Of a DNA stretch of 64,000 bases, positions 25,173 to 34,179 are shown piece after piece. The notes under the pieces were generated by a model. That model had not been told where the DNA came from. It worked only from the letters and a program-made list of their open reading frames with translations, and searched no databases. The position numbers were made by a program, and so were the translations under genes. The stretch covers positions 1,550,001 to 1,614,000 of the forward strand of contig NZ_JBPXRR010000001.1 of NCBI RefSeq assembly GCF_051842935.1. The letters are read 5' to 3'. This stretch comes from Pseudalkalibacillus sp051842935. Its GTDB lineage: Bacteria > Bacillota > Bacilli > Bacillales > Fictibacillaceae. Each line of letters opens with the position of its first letter. The first letter of the stretch is position 1.

Positions 25173-25607
25173 TTATTCTTCCCAGACTTTGACTTCTTTC
25201 ATCACGTCGCCGTTCTGAGTGCGCAATACGGAATCCATGCCTTCTGTCACTTGACCGAAAACGGTATGTACACCGTCTAAGTGCGGTTGACGCTCATGCA
25301 CGATGAAGAATTGGCTTCCACCTGTGTTTTTACCAGCGTGTGCCATTGATAATGAACCAGGCTTATGCTGATGAGGGTTTCCTTCTGTTTCACAATCGAT
25401 TGTGTAACCAGGTCCGCCAGTTCCAGTTCCTGTCGGGCATCCGCCTTGTGAAACGAAACCAGGGATGACACGGTGGAACGTCAAACCGTTGTAAAAACCT
25501 TCATTCGCTAATTTTTCAAAGTTCGCAACTGTATTCGGTGCTTCCTCAGGGAAGAAATCGATAAGTACTTTTTCTCCGTTTTCAAACTCGATACTACCTT
25601 TTTTCAT
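25173..25607 (-). CDS. ppiB: Peptidyl-prolyl cis-trans isomerase (cyclophilin)
   Basis: Cytosolic cyclophilin that speeds proline isomerisation during protein folding. The 144-residue protein carries the cyclophilin core FHRVIPGFVSQGG (about 49-61, with the active-site Arg), GGSQFFI and a substrate-pocket segment near HLDGVHTVFGQV. GGAGGA lies about 8 bases before the ATG. Monocistronic, with its own promoter and terminator; the position between the rib operon and lysA resembles B. subtilis. Confidence 0.95.
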   Translation of the reverse strand: MKKGSIEFENGEKVLIDFFPEEAPNTVANFEKLANEGFYNGLTFHRVIPGFVSQGGCPTGTGTGGPGYTIDCETEGNPHQHKPGSLSMAHAGKNTGGSQFFIVHERQPHLDGVHTVFGQVTEGMDSVLRTQNGDVMKEVKVWEE

Positions 25608-25638
25608 GATTGGTTCCTCCTCTTTGACAAGTAGTTTT

Positions 25639-25667
25639 ATTGTATGACTTTTTGGAGGAGAAGTAAA
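25639..25667 (-). promoter_or_regulatory. SigA promoter of ppiB
   Basis: Minus strand TTTACT, 17 bases, TACAAT, about 30 bases before the ATG. Confidence 0.5.
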
Positions 25668-25691
25668 GGTAAGTGCCTTCCAATCATCGTT

Positions 25692-27017
25692 CTAAACGCT
25701 TGATACAGTGGCCTTTTTCAAAGGTCGATCCAAATGGACAAGATCCCGGTACGTTTCCCGTTCTACGACGAGCTGCACATCCCCTTCTTCTACAAAAACA
25801 ACTGCCGGACGCGGAAGGCGATTGTAGTTGTTCGCCATCGAATATCCATATGCCCCCGTACAGAACATCGCAAGAATGTCCCCTTGAGACGTTTTCGGCA
25901 ACTCGATGTCATGAGCAAGCATATCCCCAGATTCGCAACACTTCCCTGCAATTGAAACGACTTGAGCGTTTTTCTGCATCAAACGGTTGGCGATGACGGC
26001 TTCATATTTTGCCTGGTACAGGGCAGGTCGAAGATTATCCGTCATGCCTCCATCGACCGCTAGATAATTTCGCACGCCAGGGATTCTTTTTTCAGAACCA
26101 ATTGAGTAGAGCGTCGTTCCCGCTTCACCTACAAGAGAACGCCCTGGTTCAATCCAGATTTCGGGCATCGAAAGTCCTCGAGCAGCCACCTGGTTTTCCA
26201 CCTCACGAATCAAGACACCAACCATTTTTTCAATAGAAATCGCAGAATCCTCGGACGTGTATGGGATACCGAACCCTCCACCCAAATTGACAACGCGCGC
26301 TTCAAAGCCAAACGACTCTGACCATCTTTCCAACTGATCGAACACCTTCTGAACGGCCATCACGAACCCGTCCGCTTCGAAAATTTGGGAACCGATATGA
26401 CAGTGGATCCCCATCACGGCGATGTAAGGAGAATTCAATCCCTCCTGTAAAGCTTGCTCCGCCTGAAGGCTTATGACGTCGAAACCGAATTTCGAATCTT
26501 CTTGTCCGGTAAGGATATATTCATGGGTATGGGCTTCGATTCCCGGGGTAATCCTCAATTGGACAGGAATGATTCGATTCAACTGTTCTCCAATCGCCTT
26601 CAGACAGTCCAACTCGTAAAAATTATCGACGATGATGCAACCGACGTTCTCTTCCACCGCCATCCGCAGTTCATCGACACCTTTATTGCTTCCATGAAAG
26701 TGGATCTTTTCTGCCGGAAATCCTGCTTGAAGTGCCGTATACAATTCCCCACCAGAAACGACCTCGATGTCGATCTTCTCCTCCTCCATCAATTGGACCA
26801 TTGCGATGCTTGAAAAAGCTTTACTCGCATATGCCACCTTGCCTTTAACTCCATTTTCTTCGAAAGATGAGCGGAAGGCTCTCGCTTGTTTCCGGACTTT
26901 CGCTACGTCATATACGAATAAAGGTGTTCCAAATTCCTTCGCCAGATCGATGGTATCTACACCGCCAATTTCCAAGTGCCCTGCTTGATTCATATAACCT
27001 GTTCCTAAGAATGCCAT
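25692..27017 (-). CDS. lysA: Diaminopimelate decarboxylase
   Basis: PLP enzyme converting meso-diaminopimelate to lysine, the last biosynthetic step. The 441-residue protein has the PLP lysine K66 (AYASKAFSS), the glycine-rich phosphate loop VNLGGGFGIPY, and the C-terminal GKCCESGD with the active-site cysteine, followed by GAYGYSMANNYN. It is preceded by a lysine riboswitch and terminator, so it should be off when lysine is plentiful. Next to spoVAF, as in B. subtilis, where lysA is used during sporulation. Confidence 0.97.
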   Translation of the reverse strand: MAFLGTGYMNQAGHLEIGGVDTIDLAKEFGTPLFVYDVAKVRKQARAFRSSFEENGVKGKVAYASKAFSSIAMVQLMEEEKIDIEVVSGGELYTALQAGFPAEKIHFHGSNKGVDELRMAVEENVGCIIVDNFYELDCLKAIGEQLNRIIPVQLRITPGIEAHTHEYILTGQEDSKFGFDVISLQAEQALQEGLNSPYIAVMGIHCHIGSQIFEADGFVMAVQKVFDQLERWSESFGFEARVVNLGGGFGIPYTSEDSAISIEKMVGVLIREVENQVAARGLSMPEIWIEPGRSLVGEAGTTLYSIGSEKRIPGVRNYLAVDGGMTDNLRPALYQAKYEAVIANRLMQKNAQVVSIAGKCCESGDMLAHDIELPKTSQGDILAMFCTGAYGYSMANNYNRLPRPAVVFVEEGDVQLVVERETYRDLVHLDRPLKKATVSSV

Positions 27018-27071
27018 TTTTCATTTCCCCTCTCTCGGATTATGAGAGAGCTCTTTTAACTGATAAAAATA

Positions 27072-27112
27072 CAAAAAACCAGTCCATGTATAGGTACATA
27101 AACTGGTTTCGT
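27072..27112 (-). terminator. Terminator of the lysine riboswitch
   Basis: Minus strand AACCAGTTTATG and CATGGACTGGTT form the stem, followed by TTTTTGTATTTTT, between the L-box and lysA. Confidence 0.87.
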
Positions 27113-27117
27113 CCGTA

Positions 27118-27295
27118 CCCTCATCAGTCGGAATAGCTCTCCACTACATGTGTAGTGACAGTCCGTTACTTATTCAGCAACGACCCAGCGAAACATGGTC
27201 AGGTCCATTGTTCGCTTCGGCAAATTGACCTTTCATCGTACGTCTTCGCACCCCTGCTCGGAACGACTACTCATTCGTTTTGCGCCTCTACCCCA
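27118..27295 (-). promoter_or_regulatory. Lysine riboswitch (L box) upstream of lysA
   Basis: Minus strand shows the L-box landmarks in order: GTAGAGGCGCAAA, GGGGTGCGAAGACG, GATGAAAGGTCAATTTGCCG, AAGCGAAC, CGCTGGGTCG, TTGCTGAATAAG, GGACTGTCACT and GGAGAGCTATTC. The order and spacing match the B. subtilis lysC leader as I recall it. Confidence 0.95.
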
Positions 27296-27355
27296 TTACG
27301 TTGAATGAGGCAATTATGAAATTATCAATAACTTTAGCATAAGCCCCTGACAGAA

Positions 27356-28837
27356 TCAACCTGTATTTTCTTGTTTTTTCTGATTTTGCGGACGGACGAT
27401 ACTTGGACGGACTTTCGATAACGGTACAGCCACACGGATAAGTACTTGCATCAATGCTTGTGGATTGAATGGTATGAACGGCCACAAATAAGGTGTGTTC
27501 AAGTTCTTGATGCTGCACAGTAAAATGATCACTAATGTCGTACCGACCATGAACCCTGGTACTCCGAATATGAGTACGAGCGTAATCAGAATCAACCGGA
27601 CGATCTTATTGGCGACACTCAGCTCATAACTCGGTGTCGAGAACGATCCGATAGCCGCTAAAGAAACATAAAGGATGACTTCAGATACGAACAATCCGAC
27701 ATCGATCGCAATTTGGCCAATCAACACAGCCGCGATCAAGCCCATTGCGGTCGACAAGGCCGATGGCGTATGGATAGCGGCCATCCTCAACACGTCAATT
27801 CCGAGTTCGGCGAACAAGATCTGCAGATAAATTGGGATATTCGATTCCTTCGTCGGACCGATAAAATCGAGACCCGCGGGTAGTAAGTTTTCATTCAAGA
27901 CGAACAACAGCCAGAGTGGTAGCAGAAACACTGAGGTCAGCATTCCTCCAAAACGGATCCATCTCAAGAAAGCCCCGATCATCGGTGTTTGTCGGTATTC
28001 CTCTGCGTGCTGCACATGGTGGAAAAACGTCGTCGGTGTAATGATGACACTTGGAGAAGTGTCGACGAAAATGAGCACATGCCCTTCAAGCAAATGGGTC
28101 GCCGCAACATCAGGACGTTCGGTGTATCGTACGAGTGGGTATGGATTCCAGCCTTGATTGACGATGAATTCTTCTACCGTTTTGTCTGCCATCGGAATTC
28201 CGTCGATCCGGATATTGTCGAGTTCTTTTTTGATCGTTTCAATCAGTCCAGGATCGGCTACGTCTTCCAAATAAGATAAACATACGTCCGTTTTCGATCG
28301 GTCACCGATCTGGACGATTTCATTGCGTAGACGCTCATCCCTCAATCGTCTACGAGTCAGGGCTGTATTCTCAACAATGTTCTCTGTATACCCATCACGT
28401 GCACCACGGACGACCTTTTCAACATCCGGTTCCTGTGGGGTTCGTCCGGGATAACTACGGACATCGACGATGAATCCTTCATCATGACCGTCAATGAGCA
28501 CCGCGATCAGCCCTGAAAGCACCCGGTCGATGACTTCATCGAGGTTTTTCGCAGTCGACACCTGCTGATGGGCGAGGTGGTTTTTGATCATATCCTTCGT
28601 TTTAGAGCTCGTTCGGAAATCATCGTTCATGACAAGGAGTTCTTTTAACAGCATGATGATGTATTCACTGTCACAGAGACCTGTACAATAGTAGATCTGG
28701 ACTTCCTTGTTCAGGATGTTCATCTTCCGGACACCGACGTCGAAGCTCTTTCCTATGCCGATTTTTTCTTTCAAGAACTCTTCATTTTCAGCGATTTTCT
28801 TTTTGATCGGTGTTTCCTTTTCCTTTTTCGGATTCAT
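27356..28837 (-). CDS. spoVAF: Stage V sporulation protein AF (GerA-family membrane protein)
   Basis: Homologue of germinant-receptor A subunits, encoded with the SpoVA channel that moves dipicolinic acid across the spore inner membrane. From the ATG at 28837 (AAAGGAG 8 bases upstream) it has 493 residues: a soluble N-terminal half (to about 285), then about five membrane segments and a short tail. The central ERPDVAATHLLEGHVL segment is typical of GerA proteins. It overlaps the spoVAE-a stop by about 50 bases. Last gene of the operon. Confidence 0.94.
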   Translation of the reverse strand: MNPKKEKETPIKKKIAENEEFLKEKIGIGKSFDVGVRKMNILNKEVQIYYCTGLCDSEYIIMLLKELLVMNDDFRTSSKTKDMIKNHLAHQQVSTAKNLDEVIDRVLSGLIAVLIDGHDEGFIVDVRSYPGRTPQEPDVEKVVRGARDGYTENIVENTALTRRRLRDERLRNEIVQIGDRSKTDVCLSYLEDVADPGLIETIKKELDNIRIDGIPMADKTVEEFIVNQGWNPYPLVRYTERPDVAATHLLEGHVLIFVDTSPSVIITPTTFFHHVQHAEEYRQTPMIGAFLRWIRFGGMLTSVFLLPLWLLFVLNENLLPAGLDFIGPTKESNIPIYLQILFAELGIDVLRMAAIHTPSALSTAMGLIAAVLIGQIAIDVGLFVSEVILYVSLAAIGSFSTPSYELSVANKIVRLILITLVLIFGVPGFMVGTTLVIILLCSIKNLNTPYLWPFIPFNPQALMQVLIRVAVPLSKVRPSIVRPQNQKKQENTG

Positions 28838-29393
28838 GTTGTCCACTCCTTTCTAAGATGAGTTCAATGGCTTGTCGCGTAATCGGTGAGCCCCGTTCAG
28901 CGTGGTCGATGCCCGCCATTTTTCCAATATCACCGACTCCGACTATGAAGGGTATATCGAGTTCATCAAGGATATAAACGGTGTCCCCGTCCAATCGACC
29001 GAATTCCATATCCGGAAGACCGCTCTTATCAACGCCATAAGCGGAAAGTTCTCCAAAGCGATCGATGCTGACGTCCACCTTGGTCCATTCCGCTAGATGG
29101 GTTTTGGACGCCACCGCAATCGCTCCAAGCACTTCCACGTCCGGGTGGTTGCATACCTCACGCATCGCCCGTTCTCCTGGACCTTCGCCTCGGTATCCGC
29201 AATCGTCGAACATGACAAGTACGGGATCATATGGAGTTGATAAAATCATGGAGACGAGTTCTTCGCCGGACATCTTGGAAGGATTCCCCCAGGATTGGGA
29301 GATGCAGCGACCTCCGATTTCCTTTGCCACATGCTCGACTGCCTTCAGAGCGTACAAGTCTCCATCCGTAATCATGATGACTCTTTTTTTCAT
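28788..29393 (-). CDS. spoVAEA: Stage V sporulation protein AE, soluble subunit (SpoVAEa)
   Basis: Soluble protein of the spoVA operon, on the spore inner membrane surface in relatives. The 201-residue protein begins MKKRVIMITDGD with a Rossmann-like beta strand and later shows LVMFDDCGYRGEGPGERAM and ITRQAIELILERS, conserved in the family. No membrane segment is visible. It starts six bases after spoVAE-b and overlaps spoVAF. Confidence 0.93.
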   Translation of the reverse strand: MKKRVIMITDGDLYALKAVEHVAKEIGGRCISQSWGNPSKMSGEELVSMILSTPYDPVLVMFDDCGYRGEGPGERAMREVCNHPDVEVLGAIAVASKTHLAEWTKVDVSIDRFGELSAYGVDKSGLPDMEFGRLDGDTVYILDELDIPFIVGVGDIGKMAGIDHAERGSPITRQAIELILERSGQHESEKGKGNTDQKENR

Positions 29394-29399
29394 GTCAGA

Positions 29400-29750
29400 T
29401 CATCCTTTTGGTTTGAAAAGCACAGCGACAATGAATCCGAACAAGATCGCGGAGGAGATTCCAGCTGAGGTGAGCTGGAAAATCCCCATTGCAATTCCGA
29501 TGAATCCATGTTCTTCCGATTCGGCCATCGCCCCATGAAGCAGCGAATGTCCAAAACTCGTGATTGGAACGGTTGCCCCTGCTCCAGCGAATGCAATCAA
29601 CTTGTCGTATAATCCGAATCCATCGAGACAGGCTCCAGCTACGACAAATCCAGAGGTGAGATGGGCAGGTGTGATGTTGAATAAATCGAGCAGCAATTGA
29701 CCGATCAAGCAGATCAGACCACCAACGACAAATGCGATAAGATATTCCAT
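29400..29750 (-). CDS. spoVAEB: Stage V sporulation protein AE, membrane subunit (SpoVAEb)
   Basis: Small membrane subunit of the dipicolinic acid channel. The 116-residue protein has three to four hydrophobic segments and the conserved GFVVAGACLDGFGLYDKLIAFAGAG, homologous to SpoVAC. It overlaps the spoVAD stop by one base. Confidence 0.94.
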   Translation of the reverse strand: MEYLIAFVVGGLICLIGQLLLDLFNITPAHLTSGFVVAGACLDGFGLYDKLIAFAGAGATVPITSFGHSLLHGAMAESEEHGFIGIAMGIFQLTSAGISSAILFGFIVAVLFKPKG

Positions 29751-30772
29751 TATTGATTCCCACCTCCTGAAACAGCCTCTAATACGACACCGTGAGCAAT
29801 AGTCGGAATAGATTCCTTCTGTTGAATCATGATCGGGTTCATGAGCGCACCTGTCGCAACGACGAAAATCCGCTTCAGATTACCGGCCTTCATCTCTTTC
29901 AACAGGTGACCGTAAGTCACAACTGCTGAACAGGCACACCCACTACCACCTGCGAAGACAGGCTGATCAGGTCGATAGACGAGCAGTCCGCAGTCTTGAT
30001 GGTTCGCAGTGAGGTCATAATTTTGTTCCTTTAACAGTTCAAGTAAAATCGGTGTCCCGACAGCGGAAAGGTCGCCTGTTGCGATCATGTCATAGTAATC
30101 CGGTGAACGTCCCGTATCTTTCAAGTGAGTCGCGATCGTATCTGCAGCCGCCGGTGCCATCGCTGAACCCATGTCGAATGGATCACTAATCCCTAAGTCC
30201 ATCACCCGCCCGATTGTGGCACTGGTGATTTTGATTGGGGATGGCGTCGTGCTGACGATCGATGCCCCCGCTCCTGTTACCGTGTAGGTCGCGGAGTCCG
30301 GCTTCTGACCACCGTATTCTGTCGGGTACCGGAATTGCCGTTCAGCTGTCGCGTTATGACTACTGACCGCCGTCAACACATTGTTGGCAAACTCGCCATC
30401 GATCAATGCAGATGCCACAGCCAACGTTTCCATTGATGTGGAACAAGCCCCGAACATACCGAGGAACGGTATCTGATTTTGACGTGCCGTATAGTTCGCG
30501 ATGACCGTCTGGTTGATCAGATCACCTGACAAAAATAAATCGATATCGGACGCTTGTTTACTTCCTTTTTCCAGACAGATGTTGATCGCCTGTTCCATCA
30601 GATGACGTTCTGCGAGCTCCCAATTGTCCTGACCGCAATGGAGTTCATCGAACGACAGATCATATTGATCCCCTAAAGGACCTGCCGCTTCTTCTGGACC
30701 GACGACAGCAGCTGAGGATGTAATGTATAACGGTTTCGAAAAAGTCCAAGTTTGCTTTCCAGTTAACTTCAT
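29750..30772 (-). CDS. spoVAD: Stage V sporulation protein AD
   Basis: Thiolase-fold, probably non-enzymatic protein that binds dipicolinic acid for uptake into the forespore. The 340-residue protein shows the thiolase-like FGACSTSMETLA (about 108-119), GGSGCACSAVVTYGHLL and VSGGGNQ at its end. Its start has a good GGGGGA site and it follows spoVAC by about 21 bases. Confidence 0.95.
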   Translation of the reverse strand: MKLTGKQTWTFSKPLYITSSAAVVGPEEAAGPLGDQYDLSFDELHCGQDNWELAERHLMEQAINICLEKGSKQASDIDLFLSGDLINQTVIANYTARQNQIPFLGMFGACSTSMETLAVASALIDGEFANNVLTAVSSHNATAERQFRYPTEYGGQKPDSATYTVTGAGASIVSTTPSPIKITSATIGRVMDLGISDPFDMGSAMAPAAADTIATHLKDTGRSPDYYDMIATGDLSAVGTPILLELLKEQNYDLTANHQDCGLLVYRPDQPVFAGGSGCACSAVVTYGHLLKEMKAGNLKRIFVVATGALMNPIMIQQKESIPTIAHGVVLEAVSGGGNQ

Positions 30773-30793
30773 GATTGTCAGTCCCCCTGAGAC

Positions 30794-31258
30794 TTATAGG
30801 AATTGTTGGATAATATATCGGATCATACCGATGACATAGGCGGATACCGCTCCGAACACGATGACAGCTCCTGCCAATTTGAACAGGTTCGTCGCAACCC
30901 CGAGAACGATCCCTTCGCTTTTGTGTTCGAGTGCGGCACTCGTGACCGCGTTCGCAAAGCCTGTAACCGGCACGATTGATCCTGCACCGCCGAACTGACC
31001 GATTTTATCGTACACACCAAAACCTGTGAGTAACGAAGCGATCAAGATCAGTGTGGCAACAGTCGGATTGCCGGCTGTTTTTTCGGTAAAATTAAAAAAC
31101 ATGATGTAAAAGTTGGAGATCCCTTGTCCGATCAAGCAAATGAAACCTCCGACCATGAACGCTTTGAACGCATTCAGCACATAAGGGGTTTTCGGCTGCA
31201 AGGGTTTGATTTTCTCTTTGTATGCCTGTTGTTCAGGTGTCAGCTTTTTCTTAGCCAA
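30794..31258 (-). CDS. spoVAC: Stage V sporulation protein AC
   Basis: Membrane pore component of the SpoVA channel, shown in B. subtilis to behave as a mechanosensitive channel for dipicolinic acid release. The 154-residue protein has a basic soluble N-terminus and four hydrophobic segments with GFGVYDKIGQFGGAGSIVPVTGFAN, closely related to SpoVAEb. Confidence 0.94.
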   Translation of the reverse strand: MAKKKLTPEQQAYKEKIKPLQPKTPYVLNAFKAFMVGGFICLIGQGISNFYIMFFNFTEKTAGNPTVATLILIASLLTGFGVYDKIGQFGGAGSIVPVTGFANAVTSAALEHKSEGIVLGVATNLFKLAGAVIVFGAVSAYVIGMIRYIIQQFL

Positions 31259-31294
31259 TTGAATTCCACTCCTTGTTTTGGATGAGCACCACTT

Positions 31295-31717
31295 CTACAA
31301 ATGGACAAAGAATATCCAATGAAATAACGAGCCGAACACTTTTCCAAAAAGAATAGCCATCAGAAGGATGAGCACTTGCTCTTTGAACCCGACCCGTTTC
31401 ATGAGGATGGGCAGGACATTCAACACTTCCGTCAATGCAGCTGCCAGCATTCCGATGAACGTCCCGCTTGCAAGCCCGATCGGGACGAGCAGCCATGGAC
31501 TGCTTGTGATCGTCATGTCCCGAAGTCCGTACCAACTGGAAAAAAGGACTCCAAGTATGACACTTAATTCATAGCTTCTGATGCGTGCATGTGTTTTGGA
31601 AATCTGCATAAGCCTAGGAAGGATACCGAACACGGTAAGTACCGCGACAAAACCGGCACCGACGGCCAATCCTCCACCTAATCCGATCAACATGACGCTA
31701 AGTATTTTGATTGTCAT
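31295..31717 (-). CDS. spoVAB: Stage V sporulation protein AB
   Basis: Multi-pass membrane protein of the spoVA operon, role in the channel undefined. I start at the ATG at 31717 (MTIKILSVMLIG), giving 140 residues with about four to five membrane segments, because upstream in-frame residues are highly basic and unlike the family. It overlaps the 3' end of spoVAA by 20 bases, so translation is coupled. Confidence 0.9.
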   Translation of the reverse strand: MTIKILSVMLIGLGGGLAVGAGFVAVLTVFGILPRLMQISKTHARIRSYELSVILGVLFSSWYGLRDMTITSSPWLLVPIGLASGTFIGMLAAALTEVLNVLPILMKRVGFKEQVLILLMAILFGKVFGSLFHWIFFVHL

Positions 31718-32330
31718 GGGTCTTCTTCTCATTCTCACTATTTTCGTTCATGACGACGTACTGATCGAGATCCTGTTGATAGTTGAACATCTCTACATCA
31801 AGTGGACTAGGCTCCTCATTGAAGCGTTTCTTGAAAATATGGTTGAAAAACAACACCATCCCAAGCCCCAGTCCTAGTGAATAAGGAATCTGAAGCAGTA
31901 AAGGATAATCGTTCTCCCGACCTGTCACGATGTAATAGATTTTCTGATGTACTTCCTGCATACTGACATCCTCATGGAAGTTCATGATGGCAAGAGCCGC
32001 ACCTATGAATAGGAGGAGCCAAACGATGATAAAGTACATACCTGTCATTTTAGGTTTTTTATACTGTACTTCGATGATCGTTTGCGCGGTTCCGATCGTT
32101 TGGATGTCGATGCCTTGATACTCATCTCGTATCGCTTTCAGAACTTTCATAAGGTCGATGATGACGATGTTCTTGTCATGGATCGTGATTTTGTGCACGA
32201 TGATCTGACCGATCTTTTCAATGACCGAGTCAGGTCCTACGAGTTGGGCAAGGTCCTTGATACGTACGGTTTGATTTGGAGAAACATGCAGCTTATGTCG
32301 CATACGTAGATACACCGCTTCAGCATCCAT
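31698..32330 (-). CDS. spoVAA: Stage V sporulation protein AA
   Basis: First gene of the spoVA operon. The 210-residue protein has a soluble N-terminal domain (about 1-90) and two membrane segments (about 97-115 and 145-165), with an acidic C-terminus. Family identity follows from the start (MDAEAVYLRMRHKLHV) and synteny. A SigG promoter match lies 34 bases upstream, giving forespore expression. Confidence 0.93.
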   Translation of the reverse strand: MDAEAVYLRMRHKLHVSPNQTVRIKDLAQLVGPDSVIEKIGQIIVHKITIHDKNIVIIDLMKVLKAIRDEYQGIDIQTIGTAQTIIEVQYKKPKMTGMYFIIVWLLLFIGAALAIMNFHEDVSMQEVHQKIYYIVTGRENDYPLLLQIPYSLGLGLGMVLFFNHIFKKRFNEEPSPLDVEMFNYQQDLDQYVVMNENSENEKKTHDNQNT

Positions 32331-32363
32331 AGTAAGTCCCCCTTATGCCAATTCGTTTATGTG

Positions 32364-32393
32364 TAGTATGTTTCTTCCAAACCTGTATCATTC
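32364..32393 (-). promoter_or_regulatory. SigG promoter of the spoVA operon
   Basis: Minus strand GAATG, 18 bases, CATACTA. Both elements fit the SigG consensus (gHATR and CATHHTA) exactly. No competing SigA site is seen. Confidence 0.8.
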
Positions 32394-32480
32394 TGTCCAC
32401 TCAGGTTCTCCAACAATTACCTATTTGCAAAAAATGGGGTGAAATGGAGTGGAAAGGATACATGGATGTAGGATCTTTGT

Positions 32481-32535
32481 GGAATATAAATCAGATTTCG
32501 GCATTTCCCATAAAAAATGAAAAATGATAGCTCAG
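32481..32535. repeat. Copy of a dispersed 40-bp-period intergenic repeat
   Basis: ATCAGATTTCGGCATTTCCC followed by ATAAAA is nearly identical to the segment at 45863-45889. A decayed second copy (AGCTCAG) follows after 41 bases. It lies between the sigF terminator and the spoVA promoter. Confidence 0.75.
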
Positions 32536-32564
32536 TTTGACCGAGGTTAGGTATCATTTAACGT

Positions 32565-32602
32565 AAAAAACCCAGATGCGACGAGTCATTCGTCCATCTG
32601 GG
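32565..32602 (-). terminator. Terminator overlapping the end of sigF
   Basis: Minus strand CCCAGATG and CATCTGGG form the outer stem and GACGA / TCGTC the inner stem, followed by TTTTTT. The last sigF codons and the TGA stop lie inside the hairpin. Confidence 0.88.
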
Positions 32603-33344
32603 TTTTCATTTCCTGAAGTATTTTCTTTTCGAGCCGCGAAACTTGGACTTGTGAGATGCCAAGCCTTGTCGCGACTTCCGACTGGGTTTGATCCTTGAAA
32701 TACCTGAGGTAGACGATCAGCCGCTCACGTTCATTGAGCGTCTGTATGGCTTCCCTCAACGCAATCTGATCGAACCACTTCGTTTCTTCTTGATCCGAAA
32801 TCTGATCGAGCAAGGTGATCGGATCGCCATCATTTTCATAAACCGTCTCATGAATGGAGGAAGGTGCCCTTACAGCTTCTTGCGCCATCACGACGTCTTC
32901 TGGACTGATTTCGAGTTTCGTGGCGATCTCATTGATCGTCGGGTTCCTTCCGAGATCTTTGGATAATTCGTCTTTCATTTTCCGGACTTTATTGCCGAGC
33001 TCCTTCAAGGAACGGCTTACTTTTACCGTGCCATCATCCCTTATGAACCGTTGGATCTCTCCAATGATCATCGGTACCGCATAGGTTGAGAATTTTACGT
33101 CATAACTAAGATCGAATTTATCGACAGATTTGAGCAGACCAATACTTCCGATTTGGAAAAGGTCATCCGGTTCGTACCCTCTGTTCAAAAAACGTTGTAC
33201 AACGGACCAGACAAGTCGCATGTTCTTCTCGACAATCGTATCGCGTGCCGTCTGATCACCATCTTGACTACGTTGAATCAATTCTTTCATTTCCTTGTCA
33301 TTCAGGTACGTGGTCTTTTTATCTTGTTTGACGTCCAAATCCAT
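32586..33344 (-). CDS. sigF: RNA polymerase sigma factor SigF
   Basis: First compartment-specific sigma factor, active in the forespore after release from SpoIIAB. The 252-residue protein has sigma region 2 (DLFQIGSIGLLKSVDKFDL, about 61-79), region 3 and region 4 with the helix-turn-helix QSEVATRLGISQVQVSRLEK near 223-242. AAGGGAGC precedes the ATG by 8 bases. Third gene of spoIIA. Its stop codon lies inside the terminator. Confidence 0.97.
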   Translation of the reverse strand: MDLDVKQDKKTTYLNDKEMKELIQRSQDGDQTARDTIVEKNMRLVWSVVQRFLNRGYEPDDLFQIGSIGLLKSVDKFDLSYDVKFSTYAVPMIIGEIQRFIRDDGTVKVSRSLKELGNKVRKMKDELSKDLGRNPTINEIATKLEISPEDVVMAQEAVRAPSSIHETVYENDGDPITLLDQISDQEETKWFDQIALREAIQTLNERERLIVYLRYFKDQTQSEVATRLGISQVQVSRLEKKILQEMKTQMDE

Positions 33345-33357
33345 AGGCTTAGCTCCC

Positions 33358-33798
33358 TTAATTACAAAGCGCTTTATGATTTGATAAGTACTTTTTCAAG
33401 CGGATCGTGGTGCCGAAGGATTTTTCTGTTTCAATCTCAATTTGATCCATGAAGTTCTCCATGATCGTGAAGCCCATTCCAGAACGTTCCAATTCAGGCT
33501 TCGTCGTGAATAAAGGCTGCCGAGCTTCGTCCAGGTTGTCGATGCCCATACCCTCATCACGGATGACGACTTCCACACAACCATCTTCCAAACGACATTC
33601 GATGTGCACCATGCCATCTTCTTTGTTTTCATAGCCGTGAATGATCGCATTCGTGACTGCTTCTGAAACGACGGTCTTGATTTCCGTCAATTCATCGACT
33701 GTCGGATCGAGCTGCGCGATGAACGCAGCAACGGTTACGCGTGCAAAGGACTCGTTTTCACTTTTCGCAGAGAACTCCATTTTCATTACATTTTTCAT
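33358..33798 (-). CDS. spoIIAB: Anti-sigma F factor and serine kinase SpoIIAB
   Basis: Binds and holds SigF inactive and phosphorylates SpoIIAA. The 146-residue protein has a GHKL ATPase fold with N box (EAVTNAIIHGYEN), the DEGMGI motif and RSGMGFTIME as the G2-type box. Its ATG shares one base with the spoIIAA stop (TAATG), so the two are translationally coupled as expected for a tightly balanced switch. Confidence 0.97.
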   Translation of the reverse strand: MKNVMKMEFSAKSENESFARVTVAAFIAQLDPTVDELTEIKTVVSEAVTNAIIHGYENKEDGMVHIECRLEDGCVEVVIRDEGMGIDNLDEARQPLFTTKPELERSGMGFTIMENFMDQIEIETEKSFGTTIRLKKYLSNHKALCN

Positions 33799-34148
33799 TA
33801 TGCCACCCCCAGCGTGTTCAGTGCTTTTTGTTCACTGTCCTCAAGACGAATGATCTTGAACAAGCCTGACATTTCGAACAGTCTTTTTACAGAAGGGGAG
33901 ATCGAACATACAACCATTTCTCCACCTTGGCTTTTAATCAATTTATAACGGCCGAGGATTACACCTAATCCCGAGCTATCCATAAAAGACAAGGCTTCCA
34001 AATTCAAAACGATGTCATGAATCTGATTTTCTTGGATGGTCTGATCGACTTCTTCTCTTAACTGTGCCGCTGTATGGTGGTCTAAATCACCGGATAATCG
34101 GATACAAAGTACACGGTCTTTCACTTCAAGTTTTACGCTGAGACTCAC
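33798..34148 (-). CDS. spoIIAA: Anti-anti-sigma factor SpoIIAA
   Basis: STAS-domain protein whose dephosphorylated form frees SigF from SpoIIAB. The 116-residue protein carries the phosphorylated-serine motif MDSSGLGVILGRYK near residues 55-68. The start is GTG (34148) with GGAGGAGAGG upstream. First gene of spoIIA, behind a SigH-type promoter. Confidence 0.97.
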   Translation of the reverse strand: MSLSVKLEVKDRVLCIRLSGDLDHHTAAQLREEVDQTIQENQIHDIVLNLEALSFMDSSGLGVILGRYKLIKSQGGEMVVCSISPSVKRLFEMSGLFKIIRLEDSEQKALNTLGVA

Positions 34149-34179
34149 TTACCTCTCCTCCTTCTTCTGGGTAGTGAGT

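Noticed and set aside
27118..27295. T-box or other leader before lysA
   Set aside because: No T-box core (the TGGNACCGCG-type motif) is present, while lysine riboswitch landmarks are all in order.
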